Assembly: GCF_000730165.1 (NCBI RefSeq)
Contig: NZ_CP022111.1
Location: 1,612,001 to 1,676,000 of the forward strand
DNA: 64,000 nt
Source of the DNA: Nitrospirillum viridazoti CBAmc
Lineage (GTDB): Bacteria > Pseudomonadota > Alphaproteobacteria > Azospirillales > Azospirillaceae
Reading direction: 5' to 3'
Shown piece after piece: positions 52,912-61,692 of this stretch. The number at the start of each line of letters is the position of its first letter. The stretch's first letter is position 1. The notes under the pieces are model-generated. The model saw only the letters and a list, made by a program, of their open reading frames with translations. It was not told where the DNA came from and ran no database searches. The position numbers and the translations under genes are program-made.

Positions 52912-54060
52912 TCACAGATGCGGTGCGCCGTTCTGCGGCTGCGTCGGCGCAGCCTTGGCCTGGAGCGTCGCTGCATCCGTCAGTGTTACCGAAAGAACCG
53001 GGGTGCCCGATTCACCCGCGTCGTATTCCATGCTGGTCTGGACGGCGTCGAGCGCCGCATACAGCTGGAAATCCTGCGGCCGCTTACCGACGCTCTGACC
53101 CCAGCCAAAGAACCGCTGGCTGGCCGCGGCGCCGGGCGGACCATATTTCGCGATCAGGCCCTTCCGAACATCGTCGACAACGGTCTTGGTGTACGTCAGC
53201 ACCTGCCGCACGGTGATGCTGGTAGCCTTGCCGTTGGCAACCTTGAAGGTGACGCACACCGTGCCCACCGCTGGCTTCGTCAATACGGTCATCGTGGAGC
53301 CACCCCCGCACGCCTGGTCGGATCCCATGACCAAGTTCTTGTCAGTGAAGGAGGCCTTTGCAGCGGCCGTCAGCTGGCCTTCTGTCATTCCAACTTTCAA
53401 GCCGCTGACGTCGAAATCGGCGGCGGCCTTGGCAGACGGGACCGGCGCCGCTGCCGACGGTGTAAATTCCGCCAACACCTTGCCATTGTCCGCAAGCTTC
53501 AGCGTAACCTTGCTGATCGCAACCAGCACCGTATAGCGGCTATCCAGCTTGCCGTTTGGGTCGCCCACACCCACGAAATGGCCTTCGACCTGGGCGATCA
53601 CACGCTGACGGTCGACCTTACGCGCCTCCTCCATCGGCAGCGGGAGCGGAACCGGCGCTCCATTCGAGAAGCCGATTTTATAGGTACGGCCGAAAACGAT
53701 TTGGCTCAGATAGTGGCCAGGGAGCAGGTCGTTGATGGTGTACTGGCCCGCGCTCCGGTCGTACTCGCCCAGTGTCACGTTCGTCAGGACCACCAGTGGC
53801 GTCGAGTCGTCAACCTTGGCTTGGGCGGCCCGGAGCCTGGCTTCTTCAGCTTTTTGGGCTTCTGGGCGGTCAAAATGGCTGGCGGTTGTTACTGGCTTTG
53901 CGCCAGCCGCCGCGCCCGCGACGTCGAGCGGGTCGCCGCTTTTCTTGTGATAGTAGAGGGCGGCCAGCTCGCCGGTCAGCTCCTCAGCCGCTTTGGCGCC
54001 GACCGCCCCAAGCAGCATCCCAGTCGCCACGACAGCGGCGACGGCAATCTTCAAAATCAT
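52912..54060 (-). CDS. Secreted hypothetical protein
   Basis: A 382-residue protein with a signal peptide (MILKIAVAAVVATGMLLGAVGAKA, cut into two runs: MILKIAVAAVVATG / MLLGAVGAKA). The mature part is beta-rich with an N-terminal region (LALYYHKKSGDPLD, VVLTNVTLGEYDRSAGQYTI) and a C-terminal region beginning FDVSGLKVGMTEGQLTAAAK. That region carries two cysteines (QACGGG, GTVCVTF) and a possible peptidoglycan or ligand-binding repeat. I do not recognise a family with confidence. It is high-GC and well formed, so it is probably expressed. Confidence 0.72.
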   Translation of the reverse strand: MILKIAVAAVVATGMLLGAVGAKAAEELTGELAALYYHKKSGDPLDVAGAAAGAKPVTTASHFDRPEAQKAEEARLRAAQAKVDDSTPLVVLTNVTLGEYDRSAGQYTINDLLPGHYLSQIVFGRTYKIGFSNGAPVPLPLPMEEARKVDRQRVIAQVEGHFVGVGDPNGKLDSRYTVLVAISKVTLKLADNGKVLAEFTPSAAAPVPSAKAAADFDVSGLKVGMTEGQLTAAAKASFTDKNLVMGSDQACGGGSTMTVLTKPAVGTVCVTFKVANGKATSITVRQVLTYTKTVVDDVRKGLIAKYGPPGAAASQRFFGWGQSVGKRPQDFQLYAALDAVQTSMEYDAGESGTPVLSVTLTDAATLQAKAAPTQPQNGAPHL

Positions 54061-54358
54061 GACTTCCCCCACGGTGGGCTATGCGCGCCCAACGTGCATC
54101 GCCGCGACCCAGTGGGAAAGGTACGGAATCTTCTATATTGCGCTCGCGCTTAAAATGTGCCTATCGCCGTGAATCCTTGGCAGAATTCATGTCAACATTA
54201 AATAAATCCTTGCGTCATCCGCCCAATGACCATCAATTAGATCTAAATACAGTCAGAGCAGGCGGCTCATGGCGCAGAGCGCGGGCGCGCCATACAACAA
54301 ATCCCAGGGCTCGGTCCATATGGGAAATTCACCATATTGCCGCCGCTGTTCAAAACCT

Positions 54359-54700
54359 TTAGCTCAAAGCCTTCTTTTGCTTGGTTGCCTGCTTCTGAGC
54401 AGTGAGGACCATGCTAACAACTACTTGGCGGAGTTGACTGTCCATGCCCATAAGGGCCACCACAGCACGATCAATATCCGGGTCCGTAACCCGCGTCGGC
54501 TCGCCACCCATGAGCAACTCGTTAGGGCTGATGTCGAGCGCGCCACAGATCCGAAGCAGCGTGACGAAGTCGGGTTCTCGGGAATCGGACACGTACCGGG
54601 CGTATCGGGGCTGGCTCAAGCCCAGGCGTTCGGCGACCTCGGCGTCGGTTAGACCCAGCGCTTTCGACCGCGCGCGCAATCTTTCCCCAAATCCCTTCAT
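54359..54700 (-). CDS. XRE family helix-turn-helix regulator
   Basis: A 113-residue repressor-type protein. The HTH spans residues 1-60 (GERLRARSKALGLTDAEVAERLGLSQPRYARYVSDS, shown as the stretch with AEVAERLGLSQPRYARYVSD), followed by ALDISPNELLMGG typical of cro/C1-type proteins. The C-terminal half is a short helical dimerisation region. It is divergent from the LuxR-type HTH gene starting 107 bp away and may control it. Confidence 0.9.
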   Translation of the reverse strand: MKGFGERLRARSKALGLTDAEVAERLGLSQPRYARYVSDSREPDFVTLLRICGALDISPNELLMGGEPTRVTDPDIDRAVVALMGMDSQLRQVVVSMVLTAQKQATKQKKALS

Positions 54701-54806
54701 GCTGAGATTAGTGGCGCCCGGGCCGTCGACGCGCTATTACCGAATTGGCGTTCCCGAAGATGCCAGATCGGTATTTTCCCCATCGTCTCCTTGCGCGTTT
54801 GAGCCC

Positions 54807-55028
54807 ATGACCGCCCCTGCGCTGACACATCCGCTGACACCCCGGGAAGCTGAATGCCTGCGCTTGCTCGCCCGAGGCGAAAGTTCCAAGCAGATCGCCC
54901 ATACGCTGGGGTTGAGTTCCAGGTCTGTAGATGCCTACCTGGGTAGGGCTCGCAAAAAGCTTGGCGCCCGCAATTCCACGCATGCCGCCGTCATCGCCTC
55001 GAAAGCGGGCCTGTTGATCGAGCCCTGA
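54807..55028 (+). CDS. Stand-alone LuxR/GerE-type HTH protein 1
   Basis: A 73-residue protein that is essentially only a LuxR-type DNA-binding domain: LTPREAECLRLLARGESSKQ, IAHTLGLSSRSVDAYLGRAR and KKLGARNSTHAAVIASKAGL. Such single-domain proteins lack a receiver or sensor. It could act as a dimer or as a partner of larger regulators. A second similar protein follows 90 bp later. Confidence 0.82.
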   Translation: MTAPALTHPLTPREAECLRLLARGESSKQIAHTLGLSSRSVDAYLGRARKKLGARNSTHAAVIASKAGLLIEP

Positions 55029-55118
55029 AAGGCGGTAACGCCGCCAGGCCTATGATCCCCATTCCAAAATAGCGAAGTCGAGACGACGACCTCAGGCCGC
55101 CGTGCGCCGGAGATTGCC

Positions 55119-55319
55119 ATGCCTATGCCACCCTCTCCACGAGAGTTGAAATGCCTGCATCTCCTGGCTCATGGCAGTTCGCCGAAGGAGATCGCATACG
55201 ACCTGGATCTGAAGGTCATTTCCGTCAATCTGTACCTGTCCAGAGTCCGCGCGAAGCTTAATGCTAAGTCGCTGCCGCACGCCGTATTTCTCGCCTCTCG
55301 GCAGGGTCTTTTGCGGTGA
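55119..55319 (+). CDS. Stand-alone LuxR/GerE-type HTH protein 2
   Basis: A 66-residue paralogue of the preceding gene: PSPRELKCLHLLAHGSSPKE, IAYDLDLKVISVNLYLSRVR and AKLNAKSLPHAVFLASRQGL. GGAG precedes the start. Both proteins keep the order SPRE-x-CL-x-LLA-x-G-x-S-x-K(E/Q)IA, so they are a duplicated pair with sequence divergence in the recognition helix, suggesting different DNA targets. Confidence 0.78.
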   Translation: MPMPPSPRELKCLHLLAHGSSPKEIAYDLDLKVISVNLYLSRVRAKLNAKSLPHAVFLASRQGLLR

Positions 55320-55491
55320 CCTGGACTTTGCCCGGCCGCTGCTGGGCGCATTCTCTTAAGCGCCCAAGCCAAAGAATTCGCGGTCCACCATCTGCTATCG
55401 GCACGCGCCGGTACGCCGAATGGCCCAGGCGACAGCCAACTCGTGCTGAGCCCCGCCAGAAACGGACATCATTCACTCTGGAAGGAAGACC

Positions 55492-55821
55492 ATGGTTCCC
55501 CCCAATATTAGGCGCAGTGCAATCGAGATGGCCGGAAAATACAGTCGGATTGCCCGGGATCTTGAGTTGTTCTCGCAAGGAATTTCGCCGTCATCAGCGG
55601 AAATTTCTAAAGCACCTCTACTCAATTCCTACCGAATCACCAGGCGTGAATACGACATATTGGCCGGAAAATCCTATGGCCACCCCTTAATTGAGGACGG
55701 CCCTATATTTACCAGCCAGCTAATTATCTTTAACCGCGAGGATGGCTGGGCAAGGACTTTGTCGCGGTACTATCGCCTTGGGGAGCCTGCCGAGCCCAAT
55801 CAGGCGACCAGCCGCCCTTAA
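55492..55821 (+). CDS. DUF6634-like small protein
   Basis: A 109-residue protein resembling the DUF6634 family. It has ISKAPLLNSYRITRREYDIL, the GHPLIEDGPIFTSQLI stretch, and the signature end DGWARTLSRYYRLGEP. GGAAGG lies before the ATG. Function is unknown; such genes are frequent in alphaproteobacterial genomic islands and prophage-like regions. Confidence 0.68.
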   Translation: MVPPNIRRSAIEMAGKYSRIARDLELFSQGISPSSAEISKAPLLNSYRITRREYDILAGKSYGHPLIEDGPIFTSQLIIFNREDGWARTLSRYYRLGEPAEPNQATSRP

Positions 55822-55924
55822 ACTGACGCCATCATACGCAAGGTAAGCCAGCCCGGATTTTCGCGGCAGCTATGTACGCGCGCGGAAATCCGGCTCGGCC
55901 AGCCATCTGCCTGGAAACCCAATC

Positions 55925-56830
55925 ATGACCGACCGGAAGATCCGTCTGGCAGTGATGTCGGACCTCCACAATGAATTCGAGGCGGCGCAAGGCTCCAGAA
56001 GACCGACCGCGGCCTGGCTGACACTGGATGAGGGCCGCAGGCGCATCCCGGGCCATCCAACGATAGGGCCGCTACTGGATGGCCTAATCGGCGACCAGAT
56101 CGACCTCGTCATTCTCGCCGGGGACATCAATGTCGGGGTGCGGGGCATCGAATATGCCCGAGAGGTGGCACAGCTTATCGGAGCGAAGACCGTCTACGTG
56201 ATGGGCAATCATGAAGCTTACAACGGCCGCGACCTGGACCTGCTGGCCGAGGAATTCCGGAACGCCGCGGATGCGACGACAGGGTCGGTGACTTTTTTGG
56301 AGAACGAGGTCGCGGTGTTCGATTTCGACGGTCAACGCCTCTATGTCCTTGGCTGCACGTTGTGGACTGACTACGCGATGAACGGCTCCGATTCGGACGA
56401 CATCGCGCACTCGATGGAACGTGCCGGAGACAGCTTAAACGACCATGTGCGGATTTCGGTGAATGGGCAGCCGTTCACGCCGTACCTGGCCAGGAAGAGG
56501 CACCTGGCAAGCCGGGCCTGGTTGGCGGAGGAAGTGAAACGCATCCGGGCCGAAGACGGCGAAGACGCCAAAATCCTGATCGTCACGCATCACGCCCCAG
56601 TCAGGGGCGCAAGCGGACCGCAGTACGTGGGCGATCCGTTGTCACCGGCATTCGCCAGCGACCTGACGGAGGAGATAATTTCCTGGCGGCCAGTGGCCTG
56701 GATCTTCGGGCACACGCATTTCAACATGGACACCCAGATCGGCGGCACTCGCGTGGTGGCGGCTCAGCGCGGCTACCTAGGCTACGAGCCTGGATCTGAG
56801 GAATTCCGGCCCAAAGTCATTGAGGTCTAG
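55925..56830 (+). CDS. Metallophosphoesterase
   Basis: A 301-residue calcineurin-like phosphoesterase. The metal site is complete: MSDLHNEFEA (D and H), VILAGDINVG, VMGNHEAYNG, LIVTHHAPVRG and IFGHTHFNMD. The substrate is unknown: such enzymes hydrolyse phosphomonoesters, diesters or nucleotides. The following gene, 17 bp later, is a second, different metallophosphoesterase on the same strand. A fragment of a third occurs at 60725-60925. Confidence 0.9.
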   Translation: MTDRKIRLAVMSDLHNEFEAAQGSRRPTAAWLTLDEGRRRIPGHPTIGPLLDGLIGDQIDLVILAGDINVGVRGIEYAREVAQLIGAKTVYVMGNHEAYNGRDLDLLAEEFRNAADATTGSVTFLENEVAVFDFDGQRLYVLGCTLWTDYAMNGSDSDDIAHSMERAGDSLNDHVRISVNGQPFTPYLARKRHLASRAWLAEEVKRIRAEDGEDAKILIVTHHAPVRGASGPQYVGDPLSPAFASDLTEEIISWRPVAWIFGHTHFNMDTQIGGTRVVAAQRGYLGYEPGSEEFRPKVIEV

Positions 56831-56847
56831 CGACTGAGGAGAAACTG

Positions 56848-57555
56848 ATGCGACGCCCCATCGTGGCGGTGGGTGACCCCCACGGGGATTGGCAGCCGCT
56901 GCTCGAAGTGTGCCAGCGTGTGCGCCCCGCCGCCGTTCTGATAGTCGGGGACTGTGACCTGAGCCGCCCACTTCGGGAGACGCTGGCGCCTTTGTGGGAG
57001 GCTGGCATCCGGGTCCGTTATGTCATTGGGAATCATGACGTCGACAGCCCAGCCTGGTTTGCCAACCTGGTCGAGGACCATCCAACTGGGAACCTCCACG
57101 GCCGCGCCGAGGAAATAGAAGGTGTGACGGTCGCCGGATTGTCGGGAATCTACAGCGCGAAGATTTGGTTCCCAAAATCCGCTGATGAGAATCTGGGCCC
57201 GTTCTTCTGGTCGCGTGGGGAGTGGCTGCGGAAGCATCCGCACCTCCAGCGACAGCGCGACGTTGGCGCTCGGGATGGCCGTGGGTTACCCATCAAATAT
57301 CACGGCCTGATTTTTCCGGAAGATCACGACCTACTGGCGGAAATCGGGCAGGCGGAAGGAGCCGATATCCTGGTTACCCACGAGGCGCCGCCAACGTATC
57401 GGTATGGCTTTCGGGGGATCCAGCAGGCCGCGGAAGCCTGCCGTGCCAAGCTGGTCATCCATGGACATCATCACCAAAGCTATGAGGGCGTCCTACCCAA
57501 CGGCTGCAAGGTCCGCGGCTTGGCAAGAGGCGAGCCTTGGGTCGTGCAGCTCTGA
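56848..57555 (+). CDS. Metallophosphoesterase
   Basis: A 235-residue phosphoesterase with metal motifs VGDPHGDWQP, VLIVGDCD, VIGNHDVDSP, LVTHEAPPTYRYG and VIHGHHHQSYEG. A good ribosome-binding site (GAGGAG) precedes it, and spacing of 17 bp from the upstream phosphoesterase suggests an operon. Conserved Asp-Xaa-His order with PHGD resembles the PP2B/ApaH-like branch, so small nucleotide or protein substrates are possible. The specific function is not known. Confidence 0.9.
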   Translation: MRRPIVAVGDPHGDWQPLLEVCQRVRPAAVLIVGDCDLSRPLRETLAPLWEAGIRVRYVIGNHDVDSPAWFANLVEDHPTGNLHGRAEEIEGVTVAGLSGIYSAKIWFPKSADENLGPFFWSRGEWLRKHPHLQRQRDVGARDGRGLPIKYHGLIFPEDHDLLAEIGQAEGADILVTHEAPPTYRYGFRGIQQAAEACRAKLVIHGHHHQSYEGVLPNGCKVRGLARGEPWVVQL

Positions 57556-57802
57556 TGTGCGCAGTGCTTTGGTGAAGGCTTACTGACATTCAGGGTGAGT
57601 TGCTGGCCGATATCGGGTTGGCCGTCACGACGGCCTACTTCTTGGTGATGGGGCGCTCGCCAAGAGCTGGTCTATCATCATCAGGAGGCATTGCGAGCAG
57701 CAGTATTGGTTCATGTGTTGGGGGCCAACGTGATGTCGGCCGCGTTCGGCTGGAAAGCCAACAGGGAGCGGTCGTTGGGCTTCTTGATCATAGTGGCGGC
57801 CG

Positions 57803-58516
57803 ATGTCGCGGATGAGCGAGGTCACCTTCGCCACCGTCATGGCCTTCTACAGCGCGCTGACCGCGAGCATGGACCTCCTGACGGGCGCCATTCCCGCGTC
57901 CATCTGCATCTTCTTCATGGTGCTGGTACTGGACGGTAGAGAAGCGGCCCTGATATGGCGCCGCGCTGTCACCGGGCTCCTATGGTTCCTACTGACCGGC
58001 CTGCTGTGCTTCGCCCTAAAGATGGCCTTCGTGATTGGCGTTTGGGGCTGGGGTGAGCTGAAGCCCTTCACCGACGAGTTGGCTGTTCGGATGGGGCACA
58101 GCGTCGACCTGTCGGCGCCAGAGCAGGCGATGTTGGCGCCCTATGGCATCACCAGCGAAGTGCTATCCAATAGCCGGGGGCTGGCCGCCGCGTACGCTTT
58201 CGCCAAGGTGGCCTACATGATGCCCATGATGGCCTGGGGCGCCCGAGGAGTCGGCATCCTGGCATTGGGGACATCTGTGATGATGGCAACCATCGCCCTG
58301 GCCATCAGCGGTTGGCGCTTGGATCTGGCGCGGCGCACCCGGTGGCTTCTCCTGCTCGGGGCCTTCCTGGTGGTGCCGGTCTGGTACGTCGTGTTCGCCG
58401 AGCACACCATCAAGCACGCCTTCTTCATGGTGCGTATCGTAGTGTGGTCCATTTTGGTGGCCGGGATATCTGCTGGAGCGACGATTCACTCGATTAGCGG
58501 CTATCGTTCCCGGTAA
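57803..58516 (+). CDS. Hypothetical inner-membrane protein
   Basis: A 237-residue protein with about six transmembrane segments: GAIPASICIFFMVLVLDG, LLWFLLTGLLCFALKMAFV, MMPMMAWGARGVGILALG, VMMATIALAISGWRL, WLLLLGAFLVVPVWYVVF and FFMVRIVVWSILVAGIS. No transport or enzyme motif is apparent. Codon use is high-GC like the core genome. It may pair functionally with the phosphoesterase genes upstream, but the 247-bp gap argues against a tight operon. A start at 57812 is an alternative. Confidence 0.65.
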   Translation: MSRMSEVTFATVMAFYSALTASMDLLTGAIPASICIFFMVLVLDGREAALIWRRAVTGLLWFLLTGLLCFALKMAFVIGVWGWGELKPFTDELAVRMGHSVDLSAPEQAMLAPYGITSEVLSNSRGLAAAYAFAKVAYMMPMMAWGARGVGILALGTSVMMATIALAISGWRLDLARRTRWLLLLGAFLVVPVWYVVFAEHTIKHAFFMVRIVVWSILVAGISAGATIHSISGYRSR

Positions 58517-58687
58517 CTAAAGGCAAAGCTCTTTTCTGCCCGCAGCCACCACTGTCGCGCAGGAAATTCACTCCAGCATAAGGCCGAACAATCGAACTGA
58601 TACGATGGGTAATGGACACAGAATTTGCATCACAATGGTGCAAAGCCAGCTACTCAACAGTGTCCAGCACTTTACCGGAAACGGGAA

Positions 58688-58710
58688 AAGTCCCGGCATG
58701 GCCGGGACTT
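58688..58710. terminator. Perfect 10-bp hairpin between convergent genes
   Basis: AAGTCCCGGC atg GCCGGGACTT, located in the AT-rich gap 58517-58845 between the membrane protein and the Panacea-type gene. A second nested palindrome lies at 58780-58814 (CATCAAG...GATAAC TTA GTTATC...CTTGATG). Together they probably end both transcripts. Confidence 0.6.
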
Positions 58711-58845
58711 AGTGCAGGTTTTACCACATGGAATAATTGGGTAAGATAACCGTGCAAAAGATTCCCCCTATCAAGATCACATCAAGACGGATAACTTAGT
58801 TATCTTACTTGATGTTATCGTGAAACGCCCCCTTGCCGTTACAGG

Positions 58846-59907
58846 TCACAAGACAGGACCATTCTTCAGCCGATCAGCATATTGGTAAGTAATCAATGCG
58901 CCTCTGGGTGTTTCTATCCAGGCATCTTCTTCATGAGAAATCTCGACGATCCGTGTTGCACTATCGGCCGCAAAATGGGTTCGGACCTTCTCAAGAATTT
59001 CGACCTCCTCGCCGGAGAGAGTACCACTTGGCACTTGAGGTCCTTTTGCAATCACACCAGAGATGTATGGACCAATGATCTGCTCTTCGTAGGTGACCGC
59101 ACCAATTTCACTCAGGCCCGAGTACACCATTTCATACAAATGAGGGACAGGACCCAGGTTAATGGCTGCGTAGCTTAGCCCCGTAATGCTCTGTCCATTT
59201 TTTCGGAAACAAAGGAAATCGGCATAAAACATAAGCTTGTTCAGCTTAGTCTTTGGCGTTCCTCGGTCAGCCAGAATCGCAACAGCTTGTCCCAGCCGCT
59301 GAAAATCGAGAGCTCTCCCTCCAATCATCAACTTCGATGTCCCGCGTATCTGGCGGGCAAAGACTGATAAAATCGATGGAAGTGCGGATTCGTTTTCCGA
59401 TACTTTCTCGACACGCCTAGCTTGGATGGATTGGTTTTCATGGAACGCGACCTTCGATATTTCGACGATCTCTTCCGGAACCGAATGTTTGGTATTCTCT
59501 TCAAACCACGGAGCCACCTCCGCCAAACGCCATAGAGGGGGCTCTGAAGAAACCGTTGGCGATGGGAAAGCCACATTCACCGACTTGATCTCACCCGATG
59601 CATATTTTCTCAGATTCTGGCGAGTAGTATCCAAGATTTCTGCAAGATCAGTAAGGTTGACGAGGTCTGGCCCAACCTCAAGTAAGATGGCCCCTGGAAG
59701 CGCTCGATAAGAGTCAACTATCGCAGACTCAACGGCATCCCCGGCGGTTTCTGCCTCTCGATTGAAATCGAGCACAATCCGTCCTGGCCTGCCTATTGAA
59801 GCAGTGGCATCATCACAGCCACTCTCAAGCAGAGCTTCGAGATAGTTCGCACCATCCTCATCCGAGGACGCAAGGCGAAACGTTAGGCAGAATTCAAAAT
59901 TCTTCAT
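58846..59907 (-). CDS. HTH-Panacea/SocA-like fusion protein (putative antitoxin)
   Basis: A 353-residue two-part protein. Residues 1-135: a small sensor-like front (MKNFEFCLTFRL, ALLESGCDDATASIGRPGRI, FNREAETAGDAVESAIVDSY) and a helix-turn-helix (LTDLAEILDTTRQNLRKYAS). I know this front as a regulator often next to small Cys-rich toxin-like genes. Residues 210-350: a Panacea/SocA (DUF4065)-like domain, KLNKLMFYADFLCFRKNG, ITGLSYAAINLGPVPHLYEM and so on. Panacea domains neutralise diverse toxins. GGAGG precedes the start. The upstream gene (59929-60171) is only 21 bp away. Fusion of these two halves is the unusual point. Confidence 0.75.
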   Translation of the reverse strand: MKNFEFCLTFRLASSDEDGANYLEALLESGCDDATASIGRPGRIVLDFNREAETAGDAVESAIVDSYRALPGAILLEVGPDLVNLTDLAEILDTTRQNLRKYASGEIKSVNVAFPSPTVSSEPPLWRLAEVAPWFEENTKHSVPEEIVEISKVAFHENQSIQARRVEKVSENESALPSILSVFARQIRGTSKLMIGGRALDFQRLGQAVAILADRGTPKTKLNKLMFYADFLCFRKNGQSITGLSYAAINLGPVPHLYEMVYSGLSEIGAVTYEEQIIGPYISGVIAKGPQVPSGTLSGEEVEILEKVRTHFAADSATRIVEISHEEDAWIETPRGALITYQYADRLKNGPVL

Positions 59908-59928
59908 CTTTACCTCCGTCCACCTGCC

Positions 59929-60171
59929 TCAAGGATTCAGTTTTGTGCATTTCCTTACGCCCTTGATCAAGTCTTTCGCATGATTCTGCGGACTACGCGG
60001 CGTACAATTGACCGACCTCCGGCAGTAATCACCACTGCGGCAGGTGGTGTCGTTGAATGGGCACAGTAACTCGCCATAAATTGGGCTTCCTTTATAGACC
60101 AATCTCCAGCCAAGATTTACCGCCTCTTCAATTACAGCTTGAATTTCCTTATTTTGGTGCCTGGGGGCCAT
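59929..60171 (-). CDS. Small Cys-rich protein, putative toxin
   Basis: An 80-residue protein: PRHQNKEIQAVIEEAVNLGW, then GSPIYGELLCPFNDTTCRSG, YCRRSVNCTPRSPQNHAKDL and IKGVRKC. It resembles a small family with a HicA/dsRBD-like layout (usual form: K-E-I-x(n)-GW...LYCP...C...S-x-W-S-T-P-x-N-P-x-N-H-A-x-Q-[IL]-R). That family is typically encoded just before an HTH regulator. The NHA motif and cysteines are conserved here. Position 21 bp upstream of an HTH-Panacea protein suggests a toxin-antitoxin operon with the toxin first. Toxicity is inferred, not shown. Confidence 0.65.
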   Translation of the reverse strand: MAPRHQNKEIQAVIEEAVNLGWRLVYKGSPIYGELLCPFNDTTCRSGDYCRRSVNCTPRSPQNHAKDLIKGVRKCTKLNP

Positions 60172-60710
60172 GTGGATTTTCCGTAGAGATAGGCCAAAAA
60201 CTGTCAGTTGTCAAGTGACAACCAACCCAATTGAGAAGGGGCAGCAATGCAAAAAGCTTCGCGTCGCACAAGCCCTAGCTAGAGGGAGCCTACACCGATT
60301 GGCATGAAAGCGCCGACGTAGTCCATTGATAATTATAATAAAATACACTAAAATAGTGTGGTTGCGGCAGGGGAACAGCCAGTGCAAATCAGGTCTACCG
60401 CCCATTTCCATCTCAGCAAATTGACTAACTACCAAAGATTCAATTCTGAGGCGGCGTCGTTTATAGCAGCTCTCATGAGATTGAAAAGAGCGATTTGTCC
60501 CCAAGTTTTCCTTGTTCTCATCGGCCGGGCCCACGCCTTAAGCCCGCAGCAAACGACGGCAGGCCTATCAGCGGCTGATCCACATGGCCATATCTGCACA
60601 TTGCGTTGGGCCGTGGCATTCCCCGGCGAACCGTAAGCGGATGTAGTCGTGCTAGCCGGGAATATCTGGATTAAAGGATGGCAGTGCTGTTGGAAATACT
60701 CAGGAGGCAT
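60172..60710. other. AT-rich intergenic region
   Basis: About 540 bp with no gene; likely promoter of the small Cys-rich gene at its left side. Contains ACACTAAAATAGTGT (60345-60359), a short inverted repeat, within a very AT-rich patch (ATAATTATAATAAAATACAC). Confidence 0.45.
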
Positions 60711-60724
60711 TGGGCATGCCCGTG

Positions 60725-60925
60725 ATCATGGCTCCCGCTAACCATGAGTTCTATGGCAAGGCAGTCGATACCGCCGTCCCTACGCTGAAGGTTGCCGCTA
60801 CCACCAAGGACATCTCGATGCTCGACGATGAGGTCATCGTGGCGGGCACTCGGTTCCTGGGCACCGCCCTTTGGTCTGATTTTCGTATGCGCTGTTTTGC
60901 CCCCACGTCGTCCGGCATGCCATGA
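60725..60925 (+). pseudogene. Metallophosphoesterase fragment
   Basis: A 66-codon fragment that matches only the middle of a metallophosphoesterase: PVIMAPANHEFYGKAVDTAV (GNHEFY-type motif), then VAGTRFLGTALWSDF. The N-terminal SDLH motif and the C-terminal GHTH motifs are missing, so it is nonfunctional. It is distinct from the two intact phosphoesterases at 55925-57555. It was probably broken by the IS66-derived DNA that follows. Confidence 0.75.
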
Positions 60926-60939
60926 TATGCGACGATCGG

Positions 60940-61300
60940 GCCTGTCGAAGGAGGCCCGGTTGGGGCGCGGATCGTGGCGCGGCGTCATGGAATGCATCGA
61001 AACCAGTTGTATGCGTGGTGCCAGGAACTTCGCGGCGGGAAGAAGGTGGCAGGCGTCACGTTCGCGCCCGTGGTCGCGGAAGGGATGGCGGCGCCAATGG
61101 CTCCGGGTATCGAGATCGCCTGCGCGGGTGCCGTGATTCGTGTGGGCAGTGATACCGATCCAGCTCTTCTGGTGCGGGTACTGCGAACGCTGAAGCGACT
61201 GGGATGATCATTCCCCCGTCGGGCATCCGGGTTCTGGTGGCGATACGGCCGGTGGACTTCCGGCGCGGTGCCGTTGGCTGGGCTGGCTTATGGAGCGTGA
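60940..61300 (+). pseudogene. IS66-family remnant (tnpA and tnpB fragments)
   Basis: One frame (60974-61207) reads VARRHGMHRNQLYAWCQEL and FAPVVAE, then IEIACAGAVIRVGSDTDPAL and RVLRTLKRLG. This is the C-terminal half of IS66 accessory protein TnpA. The next frame begins with MIIPPSGIRVLVAIRPVDFR at 61204, the start of TnpB, and loses similarity after about 30 codons. No TnpC or terminal repeats are seen. The insertion sequence is dead. Confidence 0.8.
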
Positions 61301-61482
61301 GCAGCCTCTGGGCGCCGGATTTCCAACGACGCACAGTGGGTGACAGAGTCGCCATCCGTGGGGTCGGTGAAGCGTTCGGTGACTTGAATCCGCGTGCCGT
61401 ACAGATAGATCAGATCGGCCAGCAGCAGAGACACCTGGTCCGGCTCGGACGCGGTGATCAGCAGGGACATCGATGGCGTCAT
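61288..61482 (-). CDS. Possible small hypothetical protein
   Basis: A 64-residue frame, MTPSMSLLITASEPDQVSLL, ADLIYLYGTRIQVTERFTDP, then ending LEIRRPEAAHAP. Amino-acid composition and the beta-alpha pattern look protein-like rather than accidental. However, it starts inside the IS66 tnpB remnant on the opposite strand and no strong ribosome-binding site is visible. I do not recognise it. Confidence 0.4.
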   Translation of the reverse strand: MTPSMSLLITASEPDQVSLLLADLIYLYGTRIQVTERFTDPTDGDSVTHCASLEIRRPEAAHAP

Positions 61483-61692
61483 TCTCTCCTCCGATCCGCA
61501 TGTCAGGAACGTCACGGGGATAATGTTCTTCTTTTGTTCTTATGTCAACGGAACGACGCCTAGCTCGCCCACGCAGATAATGTGGTTCAGTAGAGCCGGT
61601 CTCACGGCCCATAGCCCGACCGCCAGGAAGCGGACAGATAGACACAGGCTCATTCGATGGACATCATCACCGGGGATGGAACGGGAGAATCC

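Noticed and set aside
57600-57840. Small open frames between the second phosphoesterase and the membrane protein
   Set aside because: Several short frames on both strands overlap, none with a convincing start signal or recognised family; possibly remnants of one damaged gene.
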